A DNA stretch of 64,000 nt from Locusta migratoria (GCA_026315105.1 CM048750.1:75940297-76004296); one strand, 5' to 3'; positions 22,078 through 31,642 are shown, numbered from the stretch's first letter. Notes: generated from the letters alone by a model not told the origin. Program-made: numbers and translations.

Positions 22078-22453
22078 AGCAGTTGTTGTTCTTCCAATGT
22101 ATATGTGCATAGATTGTTAGCCGATGTTTTCTGATCATGTCTGTGATTCTGATTGTCTGTTCGTATAATTCTTGGTTGGTCTCTTCATCTACATACCATC
22201 TCTTTGTACTACTCTATTTTTTTCAAAGATTTTACGTTCTATTTTTTCTGTGATAACTGATCCTCCGATTGTGGTTGTTTCTGACGCGTAGAGTGCTTGC
22301 AGTAATAAAGTCGTATTATAGTCTCTACGTTTGGCCTGTCTTGATATGTTTCTTTTATTGTATGAAGCAACGTAACTGCTATACAATCTGTACCAGTTGG
22401 ATTTTGTAACTGTTTTGTACTACATCAAACATCCTCTTTGTCAAGCAGTTGTT

Positions 22454-22647
22454 CAAAAAAAATGTTTGTATAGTCTGTGGGACTTAACTACGGGGTCATC
22501 AGTCCCTAAACTTACAAACTACTTATGAACTAACTAATACTAAGGACGGCCAAATATCCATGCCCGAGGGGGGTTCGAACCCCCGACCGTAGTGGCCGTG
22601 CAGTCCGTGACTGAAGCGCCTCAGTCCCCGCGGCCACCGCGGCCGGC
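22454..22647 (-). mobile_element. tRNA-derived SINE (in unit 3 of the triplication)
   Basis: A duplicate of the copy at 21884-22077 with the same flanks (22444-22453 and 22648-22657); it was copied by the tandem duplication and is not an independent insertion. Confidence 0.95.
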
Positions 22648-23048
22648 AGCAGTTGTTGTTCTTCCAATGTATATGTGCATAGATTGTTAGCCGATGTTTT
22701 CTGATCATGTCTGTGATTCTGATTGTCTGTTCGTATAATTCTTGGTTGGTCTCTTCATCTACATACCATCTCTTTGTACTACTCTATTTTTTTCAAAGAT
22801 TTTACGTTCTATTTTTTCTGTGATAACTGATCCTCCGATTGTGGTTGTTTCTGACGCGTAGAGTGCTTGCAGTAATAAAGTCGTATTATAGTCTCTACGT
22901 TTGGCCTGTCTTGATATGTTTCTTTTATTTTAGTGTGTGCACGTGAGTTTGTACACTTTCTGAAATTATTCTCTTATTTCTATGTTGGATGTATTATTTG
23001 TTCTTCCAATTTCCATATATTCATCGGTAGGTACTTGAATTTAATCTG

Positions 23049-23618
23049 CTTAAAATTACTAATCATACTTATTAATCTCTTTTGAGATCTTTATTTGCCA
23101 TAGATCACTTATATATATATATTGATTTTACATTGATGGCTAGTTTAGACTCGTTAAAGACTCATAATCAAATGATAATTTTACGGGCATGGTAAGAGCT
23201 GACACTTTTAGTGACACGCTATAATTGGTATGGATATCATCAAACAAATATGACTCAACGTCATGTTGTTCCATACAGTGTGCTTTTCTGTCCCACATGT
23301 CCAGGCAGTGTGCCAACACAGCAATAACTGGAGATGGACTCGTATTTCTCCAGTTCTGCCTGAACATGTGGGACAGGAAAGCACACTGTATTGAACAATG
23401 TGACGTTGAGGAATATTTGATTGGTGAAGTGCATACCATTCATAGCATGTCACTAAAGTGTCAGCTCATCTGAAACATATCTTACCATGCCTGGACAATT
23501 AAGATTTGATAACTGTTTAACGAGTCGAAACTAGTCATCAATGTAACATCATTGTATATAAGCGAACTACGGCAAATAAAGATCTCAAGAGATTCGTAAG
23601 TATTATATTTAAGATCGC
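23049..23618. mobile_element. Foldback element with hammerhead-like box
   Basis: Arms 23049-23330 and 23340-23618 are imperfect reverse complements, sharing GGCAAATAAAGATCTCAA, CCTGGACA/TGTCCAGG and GTGGGACAGGAAAGCACACT-type strings. The right arm contains GAGTCGAAACTAGTCATC at about 23522-23540, in which GAA is followed by the palindrome ACTAGT and C. The left arm has the corresponding complement. The right side carries additional non-palindromic sequence. No convincing target duplication was found. It lies inside LINE debris. Confidence 0.65.
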
Positions 23619-23649
23619 ATCATTTATAAATACTGACTTTGATCTCAGG

Positions 23650-24300
23650 TAATTATTTATTTTATTTATTTACACGAATTGGCCAACTAAGGACCGTGTT
23701 ACAAATTTTATTTCATATTCAGTTTCTTCTTTCTCTTCTCTAGGGCTGCTCTTCTGCCTGCTGCCATTTTTGCCAGATGTTCAGCTGTCAGTTTCTTGTT
23801 GGTCTTCTTTCTTGGAGCCTCCTGAGAATCCTCAAATTCAGTTACTGCCTTTCTGTAACTGTCCCTATCCATCGCGTCCATTTCTGTGAGTCCAAGTTCC
23901 ACGAGATCTTTCTTCATTTCTTGCAACCAACAGTTGGGTGTTTTCCTCTGTTGAATTAAATTGAAGATTTTCTTCTTTAATCTGCAGTCATCCATTCTCA
24001 CCAGATGACCGAAGAACATAAGACTTCTCTTTCTCATTTCCGTTGCAACGGGTTTGTTAAATTGATAGACCTTCTCATTGCTCATCTTTACCCATGTTTT
24101 GCCAATTTTTTTGGGTCCACCAAGAAGTTTCCTCAGAATGACTCTTTCCTTCCTCTCGAGCTAATCTACTAGTCCTTTGTTCTTGAAGGAGAGCGATTCT
24201 GCTGCATATTACACTTCTGTTCTTGTCACTGTCTTGTAGTGTAATAACTTCGCATTTCGAGATAAGCATTTTTTGTTGTACAGCTTCATTGTTAAAATTT
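23650..24300 (-). pseudogene. LINE C-terminal fragment
   Basis: The minus strand reads RSLMFFGHLVRMDDCRLKKK, then WLQEMKKDLVELGLTEMDAM, ending in a basic tail (MAAGRRAALEKRKKKLNMK). This FFGHLxRM and KDL...LTE signature is the C-terminus of a common insect endonuclease/RT element. Upstream (24075-24269) is a more degraded piece with ITLQDSDKN. The T-rich stretch at 23655-23680 may be the 3' tail. Confidence 0.7.
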
Positions 24301-24480
24301 GCGCCCTCCTGAGTTTAGCTACTCAAAGTTATATTATTTAATGTATTTGCTTTCATTACACCGTTTCAATAGTTAAACGGACATTTGACCGTAATCTAGC
24401 TTTATCGTTGTCTTGTAGCTCGCCACTATGGCTGCCTTTAAATGTCACTCGCTGTGATGCTCGGCACGGCAGTATGAGGT
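24300..24480. other. Unassigned spacer
   Basis: No recognised feature; leads into the GC-rich stretch. Confidence 0.4.
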
Positions 24481-24800
24481 CCTCCCCCTGCTGCTGCTGG
24501 TGCTGGTAGAATATTCAGCGCCTCAGAGCGGCCGACTCGCCGCTCCTCGATCGCCGGTGCCCTGGTTTACGGCTGGGCATCGCTGCGCCACAGGCCGGTG
24601 GCGCTGTCGCCGGCGTTATTAGCAGATGCGCCGGGCCTGGGGGAGCAAAGCTGGTTATCGGGGGCCTGCCTGGTCTGCCCTTACCGTAGCCCGCAGGCCA
24701 ACTTCGCTCCGCGGGGAATGCAGCCGACCACGGCCAGCAGGTCCAGCGGTGGCGTTGCCTGCGTCGCAGTCTTCCTGTCGTGTGGGCTGCAGCCTGTAGG
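24480..24800. other. GC- and CpG-rich stretch
   Basis: Base composition changes abruptly from AT-rich flanks to GC-rich with many CpG. Open frames cross it (for example 24598-24858 on the plus strand) but none shows a recognisable domain. It could be an unmethylated regulatory region, a first exon, or part of a GC-rich repeat. Confidence 0.5.
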
Positions 24801-24892
24801 TGAGGTCAGCAGACAAACTGTCCTCATAGTCATTCGTCGTACGTCCCACATAGATTGAAGTCTTTCCGTATTGGCAACTGTACAATGTCGGG

Positions 24893-25161
24893 CCCGGTGG
24901 TCTAGGGGTAAAGTGCTCGACTGGAAACCGAAGGGTCGCGGGTTCAAAACCCGGTCGCACCTCCGAATTTTTCAGTCTGCACTTTAACCCATCTTTCACC
25001 TCTCAACGATGTGAGGAGTCGCCGGAAACGACACGTGGTTCGAATTCCACGTTCCCCAGTTGGATAACTGGGTAGACTAGGGACACGCAAGTCGCCGAAG
25101 TTGCTTCCAATTGAAAGACTTGCACCAGGCCAATGAGCCACACGAAATTATTATTATTAAC
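24893..25161 (+). mobile_element. tRNA-derived SINE of a second family, ATT-repeat tail
   Basis: The head GGTGGTCTAGGGGTAAAGTG (A box) and GGGTTCAAAACCC (B box) is tRNA-like but does not form a complete cloverleaf. The body runs through GTGGTTCGAATTCCACG and ends with GAGCCACACGAAATTATTATT, a microsatellite tail of ATT units. Confidence 0.7.
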
Positions 25162-25217
25162 TGTACCATAACACAGCTGCTCTCGGTGTGCAGTTCGTCA
25201 GTCACTGAGTTGTCCGT

Positions 25218-25220
<3 letters not shown>

Positions 25221-25278
<58 letters not shown>
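25221..25278. repeat. Poly-T run of 58
   Basis: An uninterrupted T homopolymer. It may be the poly(A) tail of a minus-strand retrocopy, but I recognise no body to its right. Confidence 0.95.
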
Positions 25279-25305
25279 CACGCTAACATAGTCAGCAAGC
25301 TAAAA

Positions 25306-25323
25306 CGCCGCTCTTCAGCGGCG
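25306..25323. repeat. GC hairpin
   Basis: CGCCGCT, loop CTTC, AGCGGCG: a perfect 7-bp stem in AT-rich surroundings. It does not match the histone mRNA stem-loop consensus. Confidence 0.6.
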
Positions 25324-25735
25324 AGAAAATTAAAACAATGAATAAGATGATTATAAAACATTGACCTGGAGTTAAAATATGGAGTACAGTCCGAACGAAA
25401 CATGATTTGTGTCCGAAACCGTAACCGGATATTCGGCCCCTCTTCTAGTTTCGGCCGAAATCGAAACCGTAGCCGAGACTTGCGTAATTATACTGAAATC
25501 ATTAGTTTTTCCAGATCTTTCAAGATCCCTTCCCTTTGCAAGCGAGGAGAGCACACCTAGTCGTCATCGCCAGATTCGTCCAAATTTATGGTACATGCAG
25601 GGCGTCGTGAGATATGAGAGTGCACCAAGTGGGAACTAAGATTGCTAAGCGTTTAGGAAATAAAAGGAAGTTTGATACGGATATATCACCATTTGCATCT
25701 TATCAATTGTCCCTATGAGAGCGTGTTTAGGAAGC

Positions 25736-25810
25736 GGTGGTTCGCTCAGCGGCAAAAGATCAGATTCGTATTGATAAGGTCGTGGCTTCAACTCCAACCG
25801 GCGGCAAATT
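25736..25810 (+). repeat. tRNA-like sequence in left arm
   Basis: GTTCGCTCAGCGGCAAAAG resembles the A box and GGCTTCAACTCCAACC a decayed B box. It is the degenerate partner of 26752-26824. Confidence 0.5.
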
Positions 25811-25904
25811 TTTTCTGCTCCTTGGCAATGCGTACGCCTACATATTGTTCCCGTAGGGATCGTGAGGACAAGATTAGATTAATTACAGCACGCACGCAGG
25901 CATT

Positions 25905-26015
25905 TAAATAAATCTTCCCACGCTCAATACATGAATGAAACGTGAAAAAACCCTAATAACTGGTACAGTGGTTTGCAGAATTTTGATGTAGATGTAGACG
26001 TAGACTAACGTCACA
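25905..26015 (+). pseudogene. CR1-like LINE 3' end remnant
   Basis: Ends in GATGTAGATGTAGACGTAGA, the microsatellite-like 3' tail of the CR1-like copies here. No coding sequence is retained. Confidence 0.5.
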
Positions 26016-26075
26016 ATTAACCGAAACATCATCAGCGCCAGCAAGGTCAAATTGAACTTAAGACTATTATTCATG

Positions 26076-26553
26076 AAACATCCTGGCAGATTAAAATTGT
26101 GTGCCGGAACCGGGACTCGAACCTGGGAGCGGTAGAGCGCTTGCCCGCGAAAGGCAAAGGTCCCAGGTTCGAGTCCCGCTTCCGGCACACAATTTTAATC
26201 TGCCAGGAAGTTTCATATCAGCGCACACTCCGCTGCAGAGTGAAAGTTTCATTCTGGAAACATCCCTTAGGCTGTGGCTAAGCCATGTCTCCACCATATC
26301 CTTTCTTCCAGGAGTGCTAGTCTTGCGTGTTTGCAAGAGAGCTTCTGTGAAGTTTGGAAAGTAGGAGGCGAGGTACTGGCGGAAGTAAAGTTGTGAGGCG
26401 GCATCGTGAGTCGTGTCGGGGTAGCTCAGTCGGTAGAGCGCTTGCCCGCGAAAGGCAAAGGTCCCAGGTTCGAGTCCCGGTTCCGGCACACAATTTTAAT
26501 CTGCCAGGAAGTTTCATATCAGCGCACACTCCGCTGCAGAGTGAAAGTTTCAT
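26076..26553 (+). mobile_element. Composite tRNA-derived SINE (rearranged, 478 bp)
   Basis: Two copies of a segment starting GGTAGAGCGCTTGCCCGCGA lie at 26131 and 26432, 301 bp apart, each followed by the B box GGTTCGAGTCCCG, the CACACAATTTTAATCTGCCA block and the CTCCGCTGCAGAGTGAAAG end. The left edge is an inverted piece of the same tail (CTGGCAGATTAAAATTGTGT onward). The whole is flanked by ACTATTATTCATG at 26063-26075 and 26554-26566, so the rearranged unit inserted as a single event. The second tRNA-like head is preceded by a complete GTAGCTCAGTCGGTAGAGCG A box. Confidence 0.8.
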
Positions 26554-26751
26554 ACTATTATTCATGTTTGCACCTTATGGACCGTTCACAAACCCCAGTT
26601 TGCAAGATAATATGCTTAATTTAAATAATCACGTCCAATGCTGATGTGCACATGTAAATACAAAATAACATATATGATGTTGTGGTTAATTGTGAAGTCA
26701 GTAGTGTACGCATTTCCAAGGAGGAAAAAAAATGAAAAAGAAAAAAACCTT

Positions 26752-26824
26752 TCCCACCGAGCGGAATCGAACCCGCGAACCTTTCAATAAAAATCAGACT
26801 TCTTACCGCTGAGCTAAACAGCGA
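26752..26824 (-). repeat. tRNA-like sequence in right arm
   Basis: On the minus strand GTTTAGCTCAGCGGTAAGAAG and GCGGGTTCGATTCCGC give a good D-arm and T-arm with correct spacing; the anticodon arm pairs poorly. Both pol III boxes are intact, so it could still be transcribed. Confidence 0.6.
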
Positions 26825-26835
26825 TTTATTTTTCA

Positions 26836-27034
26836 AAAATGTTCAAATGTTTGTAGAGCTTATGGGACTTAACTACGGGGTCATCAGTCCCTAAACTTAC
26901 AAACTACTTATCAACTAGCTACAACTAAAGACGGCACAAATATCCATGCCCGAGGGGGGATTCGAACTCCCGACCGTAGTGGCCGTGCAGACTGTGACTG
27001 AAGCGCCTCAGTCTCCCCGGCCACCGTGGCCGGC
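26836..27034 (-). mobile_element. tRNA-derived SINE
   Basis: Complete copy flanked by the 13-bp duplication GATTTATTTTTCA at 26823-26835 and 27035-27047. It inserted next to the tRNA-like sequence of the palindrome's right arm. Confidence 0.95.
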
Positions 27035-27174
27035 GATTTATTTTTCAGTGACAGTTGATAAGGAGCATATGGTATAGTGGTATCAAAATTCCTTTCATTT
27101 CCTAAACGCTTAGCCATCTGGAGTTCCCACTTGGTGCAGTTTCATATCTCTCCTTGTAAGCGTTCTTGAGTGTG

Positions 27175-28350
27175 CGTCAGCCCAATCAAGAGTCCGTAGG
27201 AGATGACATGGGAGGCCAACAGGTTTAGACAAATCGACGGTACTTTTACTAAAGTACTTCCAAATTTGACTCTTTTCTCCTCGTTATGCCATTTTATTTC
27301 TAACAAAGAGAATTAAAGTAAGTTAGATTATAAGTAAACTGAACTCGATACAGTGGAATCTCGATATTTCGATTCTCGGAGTTAAGAGTTCCTCACAAAA
27401 AGGAGCGTCATAAAGCAACTGCGGATACATTCTAGCTTCACAGAAAAAGGCTCTCTTCCATTCTAACGCGAAGTAAATATTGAAAAGTCTTTAAAACCGT
27501 TACGCCTCAAATGTAAATGACCAAAGTTTTTTAAAGTCATATTTCTTTACATGTGTACTCTTCTAGAGGTCCAGTTTCGTCTTTCACACTTCTAAATTTC
27601 GATAGTTCGAGGTGATCGCGGTCACGTTCACCTAGAATTTACGAGAATACTGTACAACTACCACAAATTTCACAGTCCTGCACACCCTCTTGTAGGAAGT
27701 CTTTAGGTACACAACAAACATACCAATAGATACTGCAAAATACTAGATCTTCAACATGACAACCGAAATACAAAATATGCAGGATGCAATCATTTTTTGC
27801 TTCAGTAATTAGCCTTCACGATTTTGTTCTCGAGAGCGCTAGATTTATATCGCCATCTTCACTTCCGTTTTCTGTAATCGACGAACAACTTTCCATATCT
27901 CCTTTTTGACATTCCTGAATACGTAGCAGCTTCAATCAGTGCTGCAGAAAGTATATTACGAAAAATAAATCAGTTTCATCTAACAGTATGATTTTTTCAT
28001 TATAAATTTACGCAAACTGAACAGGAAAATGTGTGCACCACATGATCAATGTTTACTAAACCCATATTAGTCATTAAAAAAAGCTTCTCGCGTTCAGGGT
28101 AAACTCATTAATAAAACTTCACAGCATAACAATATGATAACCCATTACATAGAATACTGATTACGTTAAATTGTTAATAACAGATTATATCAGTATAAGA
28201 TACGATGGCATATAATGTGTTTAACTACAAAATACCCACAATTTTTACGCGGTACGAAAGACTCCTAGTAGTTAAACAGCATGCTGTCAACTGAGGTAAA
28301 GCGTTGTTGTTGACTGAATCCATTCATAACATGACCCGACTTCATCAGTT
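27175..28350. other. Unassigned interior of the candidate hAT-like element
   Basis: AT-rich, short frames only, no recognised domain. Confidence 0.4.
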
Positions 28351-28713
28351 AGTTCAAAAAGGCTAATTTCGGCCAAGCTGAAGATTCGGCTGATTTCTGC
28401 CTGAAACCGAAACTGCTGAAGAAGCAAATATTTTGGCCGACACTGGTCGTAACCGAAACCGAATATTCAGTCGGTCCTTAATATGGAGCATTTAAGATCT
28501 TAGACAATTAGAAGTTGTTGGCGAGCACATAGCAAGACAATTGATAAAAACATATACCGAGTTAAAACATCTTGTGACAGGGTGACGTTAAAATCACATT
28601 GAGAAACCAGGACAGGTGATTCGATGAAAAACACTGGGAGACGCTGGTTAAAACGACATATGCGGCACTTGTTTGTGACTGATAAAATACACAGACTGAC
28701 ACTGAACGAGGCA

Positions 28714-29417
28714 CTAGATTAAAAAATTGACAGCTGTTATGAGGACCCTGCAGGGGAAGAGAGGGTTAAAGGGTAGGAAGCAAGGGAGGAGGGGGAGGAA
28801 TGGGGTAGGAGAGGCGGGGAGAGGGGGCCTAAGGTGTCCTTGGGTGAGATGGGAGTAGCCAAGCGCTGTAAGGGAAGAAAACGAATGGGGGAGAAGGGGC
28901 GTTGCATCCATGGGGAAAGGCTTAGGGTTGGTAGGAGGGATAGATGATGGGACGAATGGCGTAATCTGGGAGGGGCAGGAGGCGGAAGTTACCCTGGGAT
29001 GGGATGTGGAGAGTGAGGAGGTGGAGGTGGAGGGTTGCAATGGTGAAGACGTGGCAGAGGCCAGGATTTGTGAGAATGGGGTCACCAGCGGATTGAGGGA
29101 TTCAATTTTGCGGGAGATGTAGAGGAGCCGGAAGTGTTCAAGAAACTGTAGGAGGTAGTGGAAGGGGATGAGGTCGTACATGATCCGCGTGGGTGGAGGG
29201 GAGGCGGATGCGGTAGGCAAGGGAGAGGACGTTGTGTTCTAGGATTTGAAGGGTTTTGTAGTAGGTAGGGGGAGCGGAGACCCAGGCTGCATGGAAGCTG
29301 CAAAGAATGGGACATGACAAGTGAATCATACAACAATGCCCAAGGAGTAAGTTTGACGTTAAACAAACTACTCAGCGTGCATGTGTATACAGTTGTGATG
29401 CTGTTAGTTAAGCCCAC
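28714..29417 (-). pseudogene. Jockey-like LINE C-terminal RT fragment
   Basis: On the minus strand the frames read HAAWVSAPPTYYKTLQILEH, then SLAYRIRLP, then PPTRIMYDLIPFHYLLQFLE. This resembles the C-terminal domain of Jockey-group LINEs, in which LLYG...W is followed by LQxLQNKxLR and RT. Three frames are needed. The plus strand view is very purine-rich (28740-29270) with several G-runs. Confidence 0.5.
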
Positions 29418-29479
29418 CCAGCATGGAAATGTAATATAAGATCGAATGGCAAAAATTGGTTTTTAATTCTTCTGATACC

Positions 29480-30235
29480 AGAAACAGCATAAAAAAATCA
29501 TATCAGCTTTTTATCTCGGATGACGCCCTCCTCCGTCCCAAGAGCCATCCTTTCTACTAGTCCAAGTCCCACCCCTTCCCCGTAAACGATGCACACATAC
29601 TCTCTCTCCACTCCCTCTCATCACACCTCCCACGCTTTGTCTACCCCTTCCACCGCTTCCCTAGGAAATGTCCCGTCGTTACACTTCCGCCCCATCCCTC
29701 TGCTTTTCCCACCCTCTGCGCCTCCTGTCATTTGTGCCCTTTATTTTAACCTACACTAACCCTATCCCGCATACCTATGCCAGTTCAGGAAACAGGCACA
29801 CCAGCTTGTGCCTGTGGTGCCGAAGTGCCGGCCGCGGTGGCCGCGGGGACTGAGGCGCTCCAGTCACGGACTGTACGGCCACTACGGTCGGGGGTTCGAA
29901 TCCCCCCTCGGGCATGTATATTTGTGCCGTCCTTAGTATAAGTTAGTTCGTAAGTAGTTTGTAAGTTTAGGGACTGAAGACCCCGTAGTTAAGTTCCATA
30001 AGGTATACAAACATTTGAACATTTGATTTGGTGCCGAAGTAGGGACACCTGAACATATTGTGTTCGAATGTCCTGCATTCGACGGCGTGACTGTGGACCT
30101 GAGAAGGGCTCTGCCCAATAACAGCACTCACGAGCTAATCAGAACCCGGACACGTTCCGAACACTTGACACTCTAACCAATGATACCTTTAATGAGGTGC
30201 TCCAGGACTTCATCAGGAACACCTAACCTGACTTT
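29480..30235 (+). pseudogene. LINE C-terminus with CCHC knuckle, split by a SINE
   Basis: Joining the sense across the SINE at 29827-30028 gives CLWCRS, then GTPEHIVFECPAFDG and DLRRALP: a C-x2-C-x(n)-H-x4-C zinc knuckle typical of the C-terminus of R1/I/Jockey-type LINEs. Upstream (29480-29800) is a pyrimidine-rich, frame-shifted coding relic. Downstream frames end in stops near 30170. Confidence 0.6.
29827..30028 (+). mobile_element. tRNA-derived SINE
   Basis: Complete copy flanked by the 12-bp duplication TGGTGCCGAAGT at 29815-29826 and 30029-30040. It interrupts the zinc-knuckle coding sequence of a LINE relic. Confidence 0.95.
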
Positions 30236-30649
30236 GACATAAGTACCCGACTAAGACAGCCACATCTGCCATGACGCCAGGGGGTGGACTCGTCGTCAGT
30301 AATGACAGCATTCGCCATCCCCTGGATTCGGGGGCTAGATGTGGCAAAACCGATCATGACCGAGACGTAAGTTAGCTGTTCTTTCGTAAATTAAAACAAA
30401 TTGATGATAACTTTCGCGAGGGGGTGGGCGGCTATGGTGACTTTCAGGGAATTAGCCGTCCTGGTGCCAGGGGCACACCCACTGGGTTTCGCTCGGTGAG
30501 CTGGCCACTAATAGCATGTTTGTCTTCAGTGGCGCAACCTGTAACACCACAGCATTCCTTTTCAGGTGAATCACCGGAGTACAGACGACACTCTGGACAC
30601 AATATTGCTGCCAGCTGTATTTGTGCATATCGCTATCCTATCACTTCAG

Positions 30650-30650
<1 letters not shown>
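30236..30650. other. Unassigned stretch
   Basis: An open frame from 30424 runs through the neighbouring TA repeat and is not credible as a gene. No other feature is seen. Confidence 0.4.

Positions 30651-30711
<61 letters not shown>
30651..30711. repeat. (TA)n microsatellite
   Basis: About 30 TA units, immediately left of a DDE-type element that targets TA; insertion into this repeat is likely. Confidence 0.95.
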
Positions 30712-30712
<1 letters not shown>

Positions 30713-30716
<4 letters not shown>

Positions 30717-31642
30717 GTTACAAAAAGGTACGGTCAAACTTTTAGGAAACATTCCTCACACACAAAGAAAGAAAATATGCTATGTGGACATGTGTCCGGA
30801 AACGCTTAATTTCCATGTTAGAGCTCATTTTAGTATTTACGGATGAGGCTTCATTCCAACGTGATCAAATTGTAAATTTTCACAATCAACATGTGTGGGC
30901 TGACGAGAATCCGCACGGAATTGTGCAATAACGTTATCAACACAGATTTTCTGTGAACGTTTGGGAAGGAATTGTTGGTGATGTCTTGATTGGGCCTCAT
31001 GTTCTTCCACCTACGCTCACTGGAACATGTTATCATGATTTCATACGGGATACTCCACCTGTGCTGCTGGAACATGTGCCTTTACAAGTACGACACAACA
31101 TGTGGTTCATGCACGATGGAGCTCCTGCACATTTTAGTGGACGTGTTCGTACGCTTCTCAACAACAGATTCGGTGACCGATGGATTGGTAGAGGCGCATC
31201 AATTCCGTGGCCTCCACGCTCTTTTGACCTCAACCCTTTGACTTTCATTTATGGGGACATTTGAAAGCTCTTGTCTACGCAACCCCGGTACCAAATGTAG
31301 ACTCTCTTCGTGCTCGTATTGTGGACGGCTGTGATACGATACGCCATTCTCCAGGGCTGCATCAGCGAATCAGGGATTCCATGCGACGGAGGGTGGTTGC
31401 ATGTATGCTCGATAACGGAGAACATTTTGAACATTTCCTGTAACAAAGTGTTTGAAGTCACGCTGGTACGTTCTGTTGCTGTGTGTTTCTATTCCATGAT
31501 TAATATGATTAGAAGAGAAGTAATAAAATGAGCTCTAACATGGAAATTAAGATTTCCGGATACATGTCTACATAACATATTTTCTTTCTTTGTGTATGAG
31601 GAATGTTTCCTGAAAGTTTGGCAGTACCTTTTTGTAACACCT
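30713..31642 (+). mobile_element. Mariner-type deletion derivative with about 125-bp terminal inverted repeats
   Basis: The left end GGTGTTACAAAAAGGTAC and the reverse complement of the right end (about 31515-31642) agree over roughly 125 bp, sharing AGGAAACATTCCTCA, ACACAAAGAAAGAAAATATG and TAATTTCCATGTTAGAGCTC. The transposase inside starts directly at its first catalytic block, so the N-terminal DNA-binding half was lost by internal deletion. At about 0.93 kb with intact ends it could have been moved by a complete relative. Confidence 0.8.
30838..31443 (+). pseudogene. Mariner-like transposase, C-terminal catalytic part
   Basis: Begins TDEASFQRDQIVNFHNQHVW (first catalytic Asp in TDEASF), has one stop after GIVQ, then SVNVWEGIVGDVLIGPHVLP, WFMHDGAPAHFSGRV (second Asp) and RWIGRGASIPWPPRS. 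The third block reads DLNPLTFIYGD where the family has DLNPLDFxLWG, so the catalytic Asp is replaced by Thr. A frameshift near 31258 leads into KALVYATPVPNVDSLRARIV and ends GEHFEHFL, the standard C-terminus. The parent family is the same type as the transposase at 4854-11205 but clearly a different member. Confidence 0.8.

Larger units (their letters stand above)
21431..22930 (-). repeat. Tandem triplication of a LINE junction, two of three units carrying a SINE
   Basis: Units start at 21431, 21797 and 22367 with GCAACGTAACTG. The first is 366 bp; the second is 570 bp; the third is the same as the second up to 22929, where it continues into unrelated LINE sequence. The extra 204 bp equals the SINE (194 bp) plus its 10-bp target duplication AGCAGTTGTT. 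Units two and three look almost identical (one difference seen near 21898), while unit one differs at several positions. Each unit on the minus strand encodes LINE pieces: ALYASETTTIGGSVITEKIE and RKHRLTIYAHIH. Confidence 0.9.
25608..27160. mobile_element. Large palindromic element with a tRNA-like sequence in each arm
   Basis: The left arm read forward and the right arm read on the minus strand share GCACCAAGTGGGAACT, GCTAAGCGTTTAGGAAAT and TTATCAAYTGTC-type strings, then a tRNA-like segment (25736-25810 on plus, 26752-26824 on minus), then a T-rich stretch and an AATGCGTAC block. Two SINE-like insertions (26076-26553 and 26836-27034) expanded the right half. The ends near 25608 and 27160 show no clear target duplication. 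Confidence 0.65.
25384..28479. mobile_element. Candidate hAT-like element (outer shell of a nested stack)
   Basis: Both ends carry repeated CCGAAACC and GGATATTCGG/CCGAATATTC-type strings in inverted arrangement (25388-25475 and 28355-28475), the subterminal style of some hAT elements. AATATGGA occurs at 25376-25383 and 28480-28487, an exact 8-bp direct repeat at the boundaries, and 8 bp is the hAT duplication length. No transposase could be recognised inside, and the extreme ends match each other only weakly. Confidence 0.4.

Noticed and set aside
24900..24975. Possible functional tRNA gene
   Set aside because: A and B boxes are present but the acceptor stem does not pair; the continuing body and ATT tail show a SINE.
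25306..25323. Histone mRNA 3' stem-loop
   Set aside because: Stem and loop do not match the conserved GGYYCU-UUUC-type hairpin and no histone gene is nearby.
25111..25341. Frame coding a poly-phenylalanine stretch
   Set aside because: Produced by the 58-base T run.
26414..26490. Possible functional tRNA gene with CGA anticodon
   Set aside because: It fits a tRNA head but is followed by the SINE body and lies within a rearranged insertion with its own target duplication.
30424..30846. 140-codon plus-strand frame
   Set aside because: Runs through a long TA microsatellite into a transposon end; no coding motif.
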